Assembly (NCBI GenBank): GCA_041390125.1
Contig: JAWKQN010000021.1
Location: forward strand, 6,296 to 70,295
Source of the DNA: Gemmatimonadota bacterium
Lineage (GTDB): Bacteria; Gemmatimonadota; Gemmatimonadetes; Longimicrobiales; Gaopeijiaceae
Reading direction: 5' to 3'
DNA: 64,000 nt
The notes beneath the pieces were generated by a model, which saw only the letters and a program-made list of their open reading frames with translations, did not search any database and was not told the DNA's origin. How positions within the stretch are numbered: position 1 is the stretch's first letter; each line of letters starts with the position of its first letter. A program made the translations under genes and the position numbers. This document shows positions 33,119 to 41,582 of the stretch, one piece after another.

Positions 33119-34531
33119 TCAGCGGCCCCCGGCGCTTCCCGCCGGCTCGACCGGATCGAGCCAGTCGCGCATGTCCCCGTGGAAGGTGTATTCGGGCGTG
33201 CCCTCCAGGATGCGGCCCACGGCCTCCACGCCCTGCATCACCGAGTGATCCTGGTTCGACACCTCGTACTTCCACGCGCCGAACCGGCCGCGACTCAGGA
33301 TCCCGTGCGCGCTCAGCTCCGCGTCGATCGGCGCGAGCACGTCGTCACGCCCCAGCCACGGCGTGGGATAGCCGTGTTCCATGCGTCGATGCCAGGTGCT
33401 CACGATGCGCTCGTCGTCCCGGATCAGGCGCGAGGCGCGGAAGCCATCGATCACGTCCTCGATCACACGCGCATGATCGACCGGCTTGGCCGACGATTCG
33501 CTCACCTCCGCCATCAGCGACCACTGCTCGCCCGGACGCGGCACGTTGTGCGGTGAGTAGTTGCTGAAGACCGTCACGCGATAGAAGGGGGACGTGCTCT
33601 CCGGGAAGTACATCCAGCACTTGGTGCGCAGCTCGTCGGGCACGGGGCCGTCGAAGCCCACGCCCACGATGTGGCTGGAGGAGTGCACGAAGCGCGGCGC
33701 CTGCGGCGCGAGGTGCTCGCCGCCCTTCAGGATGCCGAGGAGGAGGTCGAGCGGCATGGTGCTGATCAGGTGGTCGTAGGCCACCTGCTCCCCGTCCGCG
33801 AGCGTGAGCCGGCGCGCGTGCAGGTCCACCGAGACGACGCGGCGTCCCAGACGCATCCGTTCACGAGGAAGCTGCTCGGCCACGCTGCGCCAGATGGCGC
33901 CGGTGCCCCCGTGCAGCGGGAAGCGGAACGTGGAGTTGGGCCCCCAGCCCACGTCGTCGCCGCCACGTACCACGTTGCGAACGACGCGCTTCAGGTCCAC
34001 CGGCGCGACGCGCTCGCCCATCCAGCCCACGTCCATGGTGGCGGGCGGGTACGCCCACACCTTGAAGTTGTAGGGGAACATGAAGACGTCGCAGAGGCCC
34101 TGTCCGAACTGGTTGAGCAGCCACTGGTCGAAGGATGCCGGCCGCTCGCGCGGAGCCGTCTGCAGGTCGATGAGCCCGTCCAGGCAGGCCAACAGGTCGT
34201 CCGTGGGGAGACGCCGGATGTTGTTCTGGAAGGGGTAGGGGATCCAGCGGTCCCGCATCCACACCCAGGCTTCGCGCACGTGCTCCACCCACGCATCGCC
34301 CAGCGCGCGATCCATGAGCGCGTCGAAGTAGCGATAGTGGGAGAAGAGCACGTGCCCGCCGATGTCCCACGTGAAGCCCTGATCGTCCACGTAGGACGAC
34401 GCCAGGCCTCCCGCCTCGGGACAGGTGTCGAAGAGCGCCCAGTCGGTGTGCCCGAGCTCTTCCATGCGGGTGGCGGCACCCAGCCCGGTGGGGCCGGCTC
34501 CGATGATCGCCACGAACGGTCTGCTGCTCAT
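33119..34531 (-). CDS. UDP-galactopyranose mutase, eukaryotic-type
   Basis: A 470-aa FAD/NAD(P)-binding enzyme predicted to turn UDP-galactopyranose into UDP-galactofuranose. AIIGAGPTGLGAA (residue 8) is the FAD dinucleotide fold. The remaining motifs closely recall, from memory, fungal and protozoan UGMs: GGLASSYV, DIGGHVLFSHYRYFD, WIPYPFQNNI, FNFKVWA-type PYNFKVWAYP, WGPNSTFRFP-HGGTG, SSSHIVGVGF, YFPESTSPFYRVTVFSNYSPHN, EVSESSAKPV, HGYPTPWLGR, SRGRFGAWKYEVSNQDHS. It is about 35 residues shorter than fungal enzymes. Its ATG overlaps the GT2 stop by four bases. Protoporphyrinogen-oxidase-like annotations are likely to appear for it by similarity. Confidence 0.85.
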   Translation of the reverse strand: MSSRPFVAIIGAGPTGLGAATRMEELGHTDWALFDTCPEAGGLASSYVDDQGFTWDIGGHVLFSHYRYFDALMDRALGDAWVEHVREAWVWMRDRWIPYPFQNNIRRLPTDDLLACLDGLIDLQTAPRERPASFDQWLLNQFGQGLCDVFMFPYNFKVWAYPPATMDVGWMGERVAPVDLKRVVRNVVRGGDDVGWGPNSTFRFPLHGGTGAIWRSVAEQLPRERMRLGRRVVSVDLHARRLTLADGEQVAYDHLISTMPLDLLLGILKGGEHLAPQAPRFVHSSSHIVGVGFDGPVPDELRTKCWMYFPESTSPFYRVTVFSNYSPHNVPRPGEQWSLMAEVSESSAKPVDHARVIEDVIDGFRASRLIRDDERIVSTWHRRMEHGYPTPWLGRDDVLAPIDAELSAHGILSRGRFGAWKYEVSNQDHSVMQGVEAVGRILEGTPEYTFHGDMRDWLDPVEPAGSAGGR

Positions 34532-35289
34532 CCGACGGCCTTCTCACGCTCGAGGGAGGGGGACGGCGCCGTGCCCGGACGGACCCGGGCCAGCCCCGCG
34601 CGGAAGGCGAGGAGCTGGCGGAAGGCGCGCGCGGAGAACTTGATCAACTTCCAGCGCTTGATGGACACCTCGCCCGTCTCACGCTCCTTGTGCACGACGT
34701 CGATCTCGTCCACGTCCAGGCCCAACCTGCGGATGTAGAGAGCCAGGAAGAGCGAGGGCGCCAGCGTATCCGCCGGAATCAGCGGCGCGGCCGACTCCCA
34801 GGTGGAGCGCCGGAACAGCTTGAACGGCACGTTGGCGTCGTAGATGGAGGCGCCGAAGAGGGTGCGCAGCGCCAGGCGGATCACCGCCGTGAGCCAGAGC
34901 CGCACCTGGGGGTCGTAGCGGCGGCGGCGGACGCCGAAGGCGGCGTCCGCACCACCCTGGGCCGCAATCCACAGCGCCTCGAAGTGCTCGAGCGGGATCT
35001 GGCGGTCGGAGTCGATCAGGAACACCCACTCGCCCCGGGCCTCACCCAACCCCGCGATCAGCGCGGAGCCGTGGCCGCCGTTCGGCTTGTGCAGCACACG
35101 GAGCCGCGGCTCCTGCGCGGCCATCTCGTCCAGGAGCGCGCCGGTGCGGTCCTTGGAGCCGTCGTTGACGACGAGCAGCTCGGCACCCGGGACCAGGGGC
35201 AGCACGTGCTGCTGCACGTCCTGCACGGCCTCGCGGATCGCCTCCTCCTCGTTGTAGGCGGGCATGATCACGGTCAGGGGGGTGCTCAC
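34528..35289 (-). CDS. Glycosyltransferase family 2 (polyprenyl-phosphate-sugar synthase-like)
   Basis: A 253-aa inverting GT-A transferase: TVIMPAYNEEEAIREAV opens the fold, VVNDGSKDRT (about 40) is the nucleotide-binding part, and IDSDRQIPLE (about 95) supplies the DxD motif. There is no C-terminal membrane pair; KRWKLIKFSARAFRQLL near the end is amphipathic. It looks like dolichyl-phosphate-mannose-synthase-type enzymes that feed lipid-linked sugar to membrane GTs such as its upstream neighbour. GTG 35289 overlaps the preceding stop (GTGA). Confidence 0.8.
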   Translation of the reverse strand: MSTPLTVIMPAYNEEEAIREAVQDVQQHVLPLVPGAELLVVNDGSKDRTGALLDEMAAQEPRLRVLHKPNGGHGSALIAGLGEARGEWVFLIDSDRQIPLEHFEALWIAAQGGADAAFGVRRRRYDPQVRLWLTAVIRLALRTLFGASIYDANVPFKLFRRSTWESAAPLIPADTLAPSLFLALYIRRLGLDVDEIDVVHKERETGEVSIKRWKLIKFSARAFRQLLAFRAGLARVRPGTAPSPSLEREKAVG

Positions 35290-36908
35290 CGGGATTCCTC
35301 CTTCACGGCGTGGACCTCCAGATAGCTTCCGGGCGCGCTCATCGAAACCAGGACGAGCCCGGGCGCGAGCGCGGCGCGCACGTCGGGGTCGGGGAAGCCG
35401 TCCATGGGGCCGAGCAGCCAGACCTCGTCCCCCTTCTCGAGCGGAAGCCGCTCTGGAAGCTCTCGCGTGGCCGGTCCGAACCACAGGACATGCACGCGGG
35501 TGCGACCGAGCGCGTAGACCAGCGGATCGGCGAGCGAACCGGAGGGATCGCCCTCGACCAGTCGGGCCCCCCGGGTCAGCAGGTGGTAGACGGCCGCGTG
35601 GCCGTTCCATTCGTGGAAGAGCAGCAGCGCCCGCTCGGGACCGCTCCCGGCGGCCACCCCATCCAGGCGCGCATTCAGCTGGGTGGCCAGCTCGTTGGCG
35701 GTGCCGAAGCGCGGCCCCCGCAGCGAGCGCCCGAAGAGGCCCCCGCGCAGGTAGGCCTGATAGACCAGCGCGCCCGTGTACATGGCGCTGTCGTGCGTGT
35801 TGAAGCTGGGTGCCTTCAGACGGGCGGAGAACGGACGGCCTTCGAAGTGGCCCAGCCCGAGACCCAGGTGCAGGAAGGCCAGCACGAGCAGGCCGGCCCA
35901 GACCGGGCGGCGCCAGCGCAGGGGCGCGAGGGCAGCCAGGCCGGTGATGCCGAGCGCGGCCAGCAGCGCGAGCGGGAAGGCCGCCTGCAGGAAGTAGCGC
36001 GTGGTGGTGGTGGTGGGGAAGTAGAACAGGAAGAGCGGCAGCACGCCCACGAGCAGGATAACCGCCAGCGCGGTCTGGCGCCCGAGCGCCTCCCGCACCC
36101 CCACCACTGCGAATGCCAGCACCAGCGGAGAGACGGCCCACACCAGGTGCTCGAAGAAGAGCGTGGGGTTGTCCTCCCCGAAGTGCGACGCCACCTGGGA
36201 CAGCAGACCGGCGAGGGCCGGGTCCAGCGCGAAGAGGGTGGCGTACACCAGCGCGCCCATCAGGGCGGCGGCGCCCAGCGCCAGGACCCCGTGCTGCCAC
36301 GGGGACGCGCCGCGGAGCACCAGCACGGCCACCAGCGGTGCCATCAGCACGGCGTCGGCGCGGACCAGCACGCCGGCGGAGTAGAGCGCGAGCGCGAGGA
36401 TGAGCCCGCCGCGGCGGGGTGCGTTGGACAGCAGGCTCAGCGCGGCCACGACGAACGCCGTGGAGACCGTGGCCGCGTTGCCGTACTGGGCGGACACCCA
36501 CAGCGCCGGCATGCAGAACAGCACGGCGGCGGCGAGCACGCGCGTGCGCGCCGGGAGCTCGCGGCGGAAGGCGCGCAGCGCGGCGGCGGGGATCACGGCG
36601 CCCGCGAGCGCCGAGACCGCGACCATCACGGTGGGGATGGCCTCGGGGCCGCCCGCCAGCGTGGCCAGCGCCTGCATGAGACGGTAGTAGCCGAGCTGTG
36701 GTCCGTAGCGGTAGAGCGGACCCCCGTCGCCGTTCATGAGGGCGGCCACGCCGGCCGCGATCGAGATCTCGTCCCCCTCGTAGAAGTACGAGAACCCGCC
36801 GGCCAGCAGACGGGCGAGCGCCAGCGCCGCGAAGACGATCCCCGTACCGGTGGGGGTCGTCAGGCGCGCGAAGACGTCGGACGGGGGTGTGGAGGCCGGC
36901 TCGGGCAT
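35286..36908 (-). CDS. Membrane glycosyltransferase, GT39/GT83-like
   Basis: A 540-aa integral-membrane protein with about 10-12 hydrophobic helices. The first luminal loop holds an acidic motif (YFYEGDEISIAAG, about residues 42-54), as in PMT/ArnT-type GT-C enzymes that use polyprenyl-phosphate sugars. The C-terminal 170 residues are a soluble alpha/beta region. It is the first gene of an operon with GT2 and UGM, so the pathway probably makes a galactofuranose-containing glycan or glycoprotein at the membrane. Exact donor and acceptor unknown. Confidence 0.75.
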   Translation of the reverse strand: MPEPASTPPSDVFARLTTPTGTGIVFAALALARLLAGGFSYFYEGDEISIAAGVAALMNGDGGPLYRYGPQLGYYRLMQALATLAGGPEAIPTVMVAVSALAGAVIPAAALRAFRRELPARTRVLAAAVLFCMPALWVSAQYGNAATVSTAFVVAALSLLSNAPRRGGLILALALYSAGVLVRADAVLMAPLVAVLVLRGASPWQHGVLALGAAALMGALVYATLFALDPALAGLLSQVASHFGEDNPTLFFEHLVWAVSPLVLAFAVVGVREALGRQTALAVILLVGVLPLFLFYFPTTTTTRYFLQAAFPLALLAALGITGLAALAPLRWRRPVWAGLLVLAFLHLGLGLGHFEGRPFSARLKAPSFNTHDSAMYTGALVYQAYLRGGLFGRSLRGPRFGTANELATQLNARLDGVAAGSGPERALLLFHEWNGHAAVYHLLTRGARLVEGDPSGSLADPLVYALGRTRVHVLWFGPATRELPERLPLEKGDEVWLLGPMDGFPDPDVRAALAPGLVLVSMSAPGSYLEVHAVKEESR

Positions 36909-37219
36909 CGAGGCTCGACTCGGGGGGCTCGGGCTGCGGGTCGACGGGGCCCACGTGCAAGAGCGAGGCCCCCTGCCGCCGGGGGACAGCGGACCCCTGA
37001 ACGTGGCGTCAGTCTAGGCCGGGGGCGGGCTCGGGCGCCATCGGGGGCGCGGGGCGTCGGCCACAGGTGTCGCTCGGGTCCCTCATCCGGCGGGCGCCGC
37101 GCAGATGCGCTCGCACGGACGCGGGGTCGGCGTCCGGAAGCAGCCCGCCGGCCACCCAGGCCCACCCAGGGTTGACCCACGCCCCGCATCCGGTAGGTTT
37201 TCCTGCTTCACAGCACCAC
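36909..37219. other. Spacer before tRNA-Lys
   Basis: About 310 bases between the divergent glycan operon and tRNA-Lys. No gene, repeat or strong hairpin is evident; it should hold the operon promoter on the minus strand and the tRNA promoter on the plus strand. Confidence 0.5.
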
Positions 37220-37293
37220 GCGCCGCTAGCTCAACTGGCTAGAGCAACTGACTCTTAATCAGTAGGTTCGGGGTTCGAGTCCCTGGCGGCGCA
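37220..37293 (+). tRNA. tRNA-Lys (CTT)
   Basis: A 74-nt cloverleaf. The acceptor GCGCCGC pairs fully with GCGGCGC at the 3' end, discriminator A at 37293. D arm GCTC/GAGC, anticodon stem ACTGA/TCAGT with loop CTCTTAA, so the anticodon is CTT (reads AAG). T arm contains TTCGAGT. The CCA is not encoded. It is followed by a hairpin at 37302-37331. Confidence 0.95.
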
Positions 37294-37301
37294 CTGGGAG
37301 G

Positions 37302-37331
37302 GCGGGGCCACGCCGGTCGGCGGGGCCCCGC
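37302..37331. terminator. Hairpin terminator after tRNA-Lys
   Basis: GCGGGGCC / GGCCCCGC, a perfect 8-bp stem with a 14-base loop, then TCTGTTATT. It starts 9 bases after the tRNA and ends 5 bases before the stop of the opposing ADOP gene, so it could serve both. Confidence 0.6.
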
Positions 37332-37335
37332 TCTG

Positions 37336-39999
37336 TTATTCGGCTCGCAACGCCTCCGTCGGGTCGATGCGTGCGGCCCGCCGCGCCGGCACCCATGCGG
37401 CGAGCAGGGTGACCGCGGCCAACGTCAGGGCCACGCCCGCGTAGACCACCGGATCGCGGGGATCGACGCCTGCGACCACGCCCACCAGGACGCGGGACGC
37501 GGCCACCGCGGCCAGCAGTCCCAGGACGGTGCCCCACACGGTGAGGCGCGCGCCCTGCCCCAGCACCAGACGCAGGACGCCGCTCCGGTCCGCGCCGAGC
37601 GCCATGCGCACCCCCATCTCGTGCGTCCGCTGCGTGACCTGATTGGCGACGACGCCGTAGATGCCCAGCACCGCGAGCAGCAGCGCCGCCGCGGCGAACA
37701 CCGAAAGCAGCGTGAGGCTGAGGCGCTCCCGACCGAGCGACTGCTCGATGAGTCCCTGCAGCGTACCCGCGTCCGTGAGCGGCACCGTGGGATCGATCCC
37801 GTCCAGGATACGGCGCAGGTCGGGCACGAGTCGCGTGGGATCTCCGGCGCCGGCCACCACGTAGCGGAGCGACGCCGTGGCGTTGAGCGACAGCGGCAGG
37901 TAGACCTGGTAGCGGTCGTCCGCCTGTACGCTGTAGTGCCGGGCCTGGTCCACCACACCGACGATCGTCAGGGTGTCGTCCCCGATGAGCAGCGGGCTGC
38001 CCAGGGCGCTGCCGTTCGCAAAGAAGCGCCGGGCCAGCAGATCGTCGATCAGGGCCACGGGTGCGCCCTCCAGCTCGTCGGCCTCGTCGATCCTCCGCCC
38101 TTCGAGCAGGCGCATGCCCGCCGCGTCCATGAAGCCCGGCGTGACCACCATGTAGTCGATCAGCGGGTGATCCTCCTCGTCGACCCCCGTGTTTCCGGGC
38201 GCACCCGGGAACCGCATCCCGGTCTGGCCGGCCAGCGCCGTGAGCGGCAGGGCGTCGGTGGCGCCGACCCGCTCGACCCCCGGGAGCGCGGACACCGCGG
38301 CGCGGAAGCGGGTGTCGAACGCGACGACGTCTCCGTCTTCCGGATACCGGTTGGGGTCCAGCGTCACCGTGACGGTGAGGGCGTCCCGCCCGTCGAAGCC
38401 CGGATCCGCCGTCAGGAGCCGGACGAACGCGCGCGTGATCAGCCCGGAGCTGACGAGCAGCACCAGGCTGAGCGCCACCTGGATCACCACGAGTGCGGAG
38501 CGCGTCCGCGCGCCGGTGCGGCCGGCACCGCTGCGGGTGCCGCCTTCCCGCAGGCGCTGCGCAGCCGCGTCGCGCAGTGCGCGGAGCGCCGGGAGCAGTC
38601 CCGCGCCCAGGCTCATGACGAGCGTGACCAGGGCGGCCGTGGTCAGCACGGACGCGTCCACCGCGATCTCCATCCGCCGAGGCAATCCCGCCGGTGCGAT
38701 GCTCCGGATGAGATCCGCACCGGCGAACGCGATCGCCACGCCCACGGCACCTCCAGCCAGACCCAGCAGCAGGCTCTCGGAGAGCAGGCTCTGGAGCACG
38801 CGGGCACGCCCCGCGCCCAGGGCCGAGAGGAGCGCCAGCTCCCGGTCGCGTCGGATGGCGCGCCCGAGGAGGAGCGCGGTGAGGTTGGCGCCCAGGATGA
38901 GCAACAGGAGCGTCGCGGCGCCCAGCAGGGACACGAGCGCCGGCCGCACGCCGCCCACCAGGTCCTCCTGCAAGCCGACGCCCCACATCTCCAGTCCGCG
39001 GTTGCGGAAGATCGCGTCCAGCTCCCGCCCCACGGCATCGATGGCGGACTCCACCTGGGCCGGCGAAGCGCCGTCACGCACCCGCGCCAGCCCGGCGAAG
39101 CTCCCCGCATGCGGGTCGAGCGAGGCCAGGTCGGCGCGCAGCGGGATCCACAGGTCGCCCTCGGGAGAGGGGCTGCCCAGGCTCGAATGCACCACGAAGT
39201 GCAGGCCCTTTGGAGCGACACCCACCACCGTGGTGGGCTCTCCGTTGAGGTAGATGTCCGTCCCCAGCACGGCGGGGTCGGCACCGAAGGCGGTGGTCCA
39301 CAGCGCGTGCCCCAGCACGGCAACGGCGGGTGCCCCCGGTGTGTCCTCACCGGGCTGGAAGCCGCGCCCCAGCGCCGGCGCGACGCCAAGGAGGTCGAAG
39401 ACGTCCGCCGACGCCACGGTCGCGCGCACGCGCTGCGGCGCGGCGCCGTCCCTTCCCGTCAGGTTGAGCTCGTCGCTGCGGAAGGCCGCGACACCTTCGA
39501 ACGCGTCCGTCTGTTCGCGCAGCATCGCGATGTCGGGTCCACCCAACCACCCGCGATCGAGATCGAACCAGTAGTCGCGCCAGATCCACAGCAGGTCGTC
39601 CGGCTCCTCGTACGGCGGTGGCTCCAGCAGCACCGATTCCACCACGCCGTAGATCGCTGCGAACGCGCCGATCCCGACGCCGATGGTCAGCACCGAGACC
39701 GCGGTGAACACCGGTGCCCGCCGCAGGCGCCGCGCCGCGCGGGTCAGCTCCATCCTCCATCCTCCCATGATCCCCCCTCCCGTTCCCCGGACGTTGCCCC
39801 GCATTCCCGTCAGCGGCACGGCGACGACGAAGCGCACGACGTTCCTGGCGTACCAGAGCGTCGCCCGCAGCCGTCCCTGCCGGCGCTCCCGCACCGCGTA
39901 CAGCTCGGCCATGTCCCCGGTGATGGCGTCGCGGTCCTCCTCCGGCACGACGCGCCGGAGCAGGCCTTCCATCCATCCCGGAGGGCCGCGTCCCGTCAC
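37336..39999 (-). CDS. ADOP-type ABC permease with N-terminal prefix domain
   Basis: An 887-aa permease of the ADOP group. Residues 1-55 form the helical prefix seen in this group (PEEDRDAITGDMAELYAVRERRQGR), then a helix and the MacB core (MELTRAARRLRRAPVFTAVSVLTIGVGIGAFAAI at about 83), FtsX helices, a second periplasmic domain and the terminal ARRAARIDPTEALRAE. GTG 39999 overlaps the TGA of padR (GTGA), so the regulator and permease are co-translated. No ATPase gene here. It resembles the 4.5-6.9 kb copy, which lacks the prefix and regulator. Confidence 0.88.
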   Translation of the reverse strand: MTGRGPPGWMEGLLRRVVPEEDRDAITGDMAELYAVRERRQGRLRATLWYARNVVRFVVAVPLTGMRGNVRGTGGGIMGGWRMELTRAARRLRRAPVFTAVSVLTIGVGIGAFAAIYGVVESVLLEPPPYEEPDDLLWIWRDYWFDLDRGWLGGPDIAMLREQTDAFEGVAAFRSDELNLTGRDGAAPQRVRATVASADVFDLLGVAPALGRGFQPGEDTPGAPAVAVLGHALWTTAFGADPAVLGTDIYLNGEPTTVVGVAPKGLHFVVHSSLGSPSPEGDLWIPLRADLASLDPHAGSFAGLARVRDGASPAQVESAIDAVGRELDAIFRNRGLEMWGVGLQEDLVGGVRPALVSLLGAATLLLLILGANLTALLLGRAIRRDRELALLSALGAGRARVLQSLLSESLLLGLAGGAVGVAIAFAGADLIRSIAPAGLPRRMEIAVDASVLTTAALVTLVMSLGAGLLPALRALRDAAAQRLREGGTRSGAGRTGARTRSALVVIQVALSLVLLVSSGLITRAFVRLLTADPGFDGRDALTVTVTLDPNRYPEDGDVVAFDTRFRAAVSALPGVERVGATDALPLTALAGQTGMRFPGAPGNTGVDEEDHPLIDYMVVTPGFMDAAGMRLLEGRRIDEADELEGAPVALIDDLLARRFFANGSALGSPLLIGDDTLTIVGVVDQARHYSVQADDRYQVYLPLSLNATASLRYVVAGAGDPTRLVPDLRRILDGIDPTVPLTDAGTLQGLIEQSLGRERLSLTLLSVFAAAALLLAVLGIYGVVANQVTQRTHEMGVRMALGADRSGVLRLVLGQGARLTVWGTVLGLLAAVAASRVLVGVVAGVDPRDPVVYAGVALTLAAVTLLAAWVPARRAARIDPTEALRAE

Positions 40000-40328
40000 A
40001 CGCCCTCCTCCAGCAGCGCGTCCAGACCGTCCCAGAGCCGGACCAGTTGCCGCCGGCTCTCGCGCAGCAGCTCCACGCCCGCCGGCTCCACCCGGAAGTA
40101 GCGGCGCGGCCGCCCGGCAGGCTCCTGCTTCGGCGGACGCATCGCCGAGGTGGTGACGCCGTTCTCCTCCAGGCGACGGAGCGCGATGTAGACCGCGGCG
40201 GGCGCCACCTCGCGGCCGGTGCGCTCCTCCAGCTCGAGCACGATCGAGGCGCTGTACGCGTCGTCCCCCAGGCGGAGGACCGCGAGGAGCACCTGCTGCT
40301 CGAATTCGCCCAACGTCTCCTTGCCCAC
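39996..40328 (-). CDS. PadR-family transcriptional regulator
   Basis: A 110-aa winged-helix regulator: LGEFEQQVLLAVLRLGDDAYSASIVLELEERTGREVAPAAVYIALRRLEENG is the typical PadR N-terminal HTH, followed by GRPRRYFRVEPAGVELL. It lacks a long C-terminal domain, so subfamily 2. GTG 40328 is the chosen start; the frame is open to 40415. It directly precedes the ADOP permease and probably represses the pair. A 40-bp-spaced direct repeat lies just upstream. Confidence 0.88.
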   Translation of the reverse strand: MGKETLGEFEQQVLLAVLRLGDDAYSASIVLELEERTGREVAPAAVYIALRRLEENGVTTSAMRPPKQEPAGRPRRYFRVEPAGVELLRESRRQLVRLWDGLDALLEEGV

Positions 40329-40369
40329 TGCGTCCCCTTCGCGTTCAGCCGTACCCTCTGGCTCGGCAC

Positions 40370-40423
40370 TAGCATTGTTAATCCATGCTGCCTGGAAGGT
40401 GATCGGGATTAGCATTGTTAGTC
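40370..40423. promoter_or_regulatory. Direct repeats upstream of padR, candidate operator
   Basis: TAGCATTGTTAATC at 40370-40383 and TAGCATTGTTAGTC at 40410-40423: 13 of 14 bases match, start-to-start distance 40 bp, close to four helical turns. It is an AT-rich patch in otherwise very GC-rich DNA, 42 bases upstream of the padR GTG. It also lies upstream of the divergent deacetylase gene at 40569. PadR usually binds inverted sites, so binding by PadR is only inferred. Confidence 0.55.
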
Positions 40424-40568
40424 AAGAGTGGCGCGCGAGGGGCCCGCCGGATCGGGGACGCAGGGCACCCGGAGGGCTCGACGCCGGTAGAGTCCCCGCG
40501 GAGGGCTCCGGACGACGCCCGCCGCCGTCGGCGCAGCGCGGGGACACACCACACGGGAGGGGCGGGGG

Positions 40569-41540
40569 ATGCGGAGAGGTCATCGGGGCATGGAGCGCGC
40601 ACGAGCGTCGACGACCTCGGCGCTGGTCGTCGCGGCCGTGCTGGCCGCGTCGCCCCTGGAGGCGCAGACCCGCCGCATGGCGCTCACCTTCGACGACCTG
40701 CCGGCCCAGGCCGCGCGCCAGGAGACCGCCGTCTTCGACTCCATCACGGACGGGATCCTCGCCCATCTGTCCGCCCGGAACGCGCCGGCCGTCGGGTTCG
40801 TGAACGAGGGCAAGCTCGACCGCAACGGTGGGCCCGACCCCGCGCGCGTGGCCGTGCTGCGCCGCTGGTTGCAGGCCGGCCACGAGCTGGGCAACCACAC
40901 CCGCACCCACCCGGACCTGCACACCACCCCGGTGGAGGTCTGGCTGGCGGACCTCGAGGCCGGGGAGCCGGTGACGCGCGCCCTGGCCGCCGAGGCGGGA
41001 ATGCCGTTCCGGTACTTCCGTCATCCCATGCTGCACACGGGGCGGACGCCCGAGATCAAGGCGCGGGTGGCCGAGCGTCTCGACGCGCTCGGCTACGAGG
41101 TGGCGCCGGTCACCATCGACAACCAGGAGTGGATCTTCGCGCGCGCCTGGGACAACGCCATGGAAGACCGTGAGCCCGCGCTGGCCGGTCGCATCGCGGA
41201 CGCCTACGTGTCCTACATGGACAGCATCGTGGGCTACTACGAGCAGCAGTCGCGGGCCATCGTGGGCTACGAGCTTCCCCAGGTGCTGCTGCTGCACGCG
41301 AACCGCCTCAACGCGCACGTGCTCGACCGGTTGCTGACCGCGCTCGTCGCGCGCGGGTACACCTTCGTGGAGCTGGAGGAGGCGCTCGCCGATCCCGCGT
41401 ATGCACGCGGGGACGGGTACCTGGGGCCGGCCGGCATCACCTGGCTGCACCGCTGGGCATTGGCCGACGGCCAACGCGGCGCGTTCTTCGCGGGGGAGCC
41501 CGAGGTCCCGGCGTTCGTGCAGGAGGCGTTCGAGCGGTGA
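40569..41540 (+). CDS. Polysaccharide deacetylase (NodB-fold), secreted
   Basis: A 323-aa CE4-type esterase. A signal peptide (MRRGHRGMERARASTTSALVVAAVLAASPLEAQ) precedes the NodB domain: LTFDDLP (about residue 40; family TFDDGP, catalytic Asp-Asp), GHELGNHTRTHPD (about 106; His-x4-His metal ligands), RYFRHPMLHTG (about 150) and a late VLLLHAN (about 238). The Gly in TFDDGP is Leu here. Substrate may be peptidoglycan or another N-acetyl glycan. GGGAGGGGCGGGGG precedes ATG 40569. Convergent with the DUF5916-like gene. Confidence 0.88.
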   Translation: MRRGHRGMERARASTTSALVVAAVLAASPLEAQTRRMALTFDDLPAQAARQETAVFDSITDGILAHLSARNAPAVGFVNEGKLDRNGGPDPARVAVLRRWLQAGHELGNHTRTHPDLHTTPVEVWLADLEAGEPVTRALAAEAGMPFRYFRHPMLHTGRTPEIKARVAERLDALGYEVAPVTIDNQEWIFARAWDNAMEDREPALAGRIADAYVSYMDSIVGYYEQQSRAIVGYELPQVLLLHANRLNAHVLDRLLTALVARGYTFVELEEALADPAYARGDGYLGPAGITWLHRWALADGQRGAFFAGEPEVPAFVQEAFER

Positions 41541-41582
41541 ACGGGCAGCCGCGCCGCGCGGTCCCGCCCGCGCCGCCCCCGC

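Noticed and set aside
37621..40101. An 826-codon open frame antisense to the second ADOP permease and padR
   Set aside because: Same GC-rich antisense shadow; the minus-strand genes have recognisable domains, the plus frame has none.
40370..40423. Attachment-site or transposon-end repeats
   Set aside because: No transposase or tRNA nearby; position right before padR fits an operator better.
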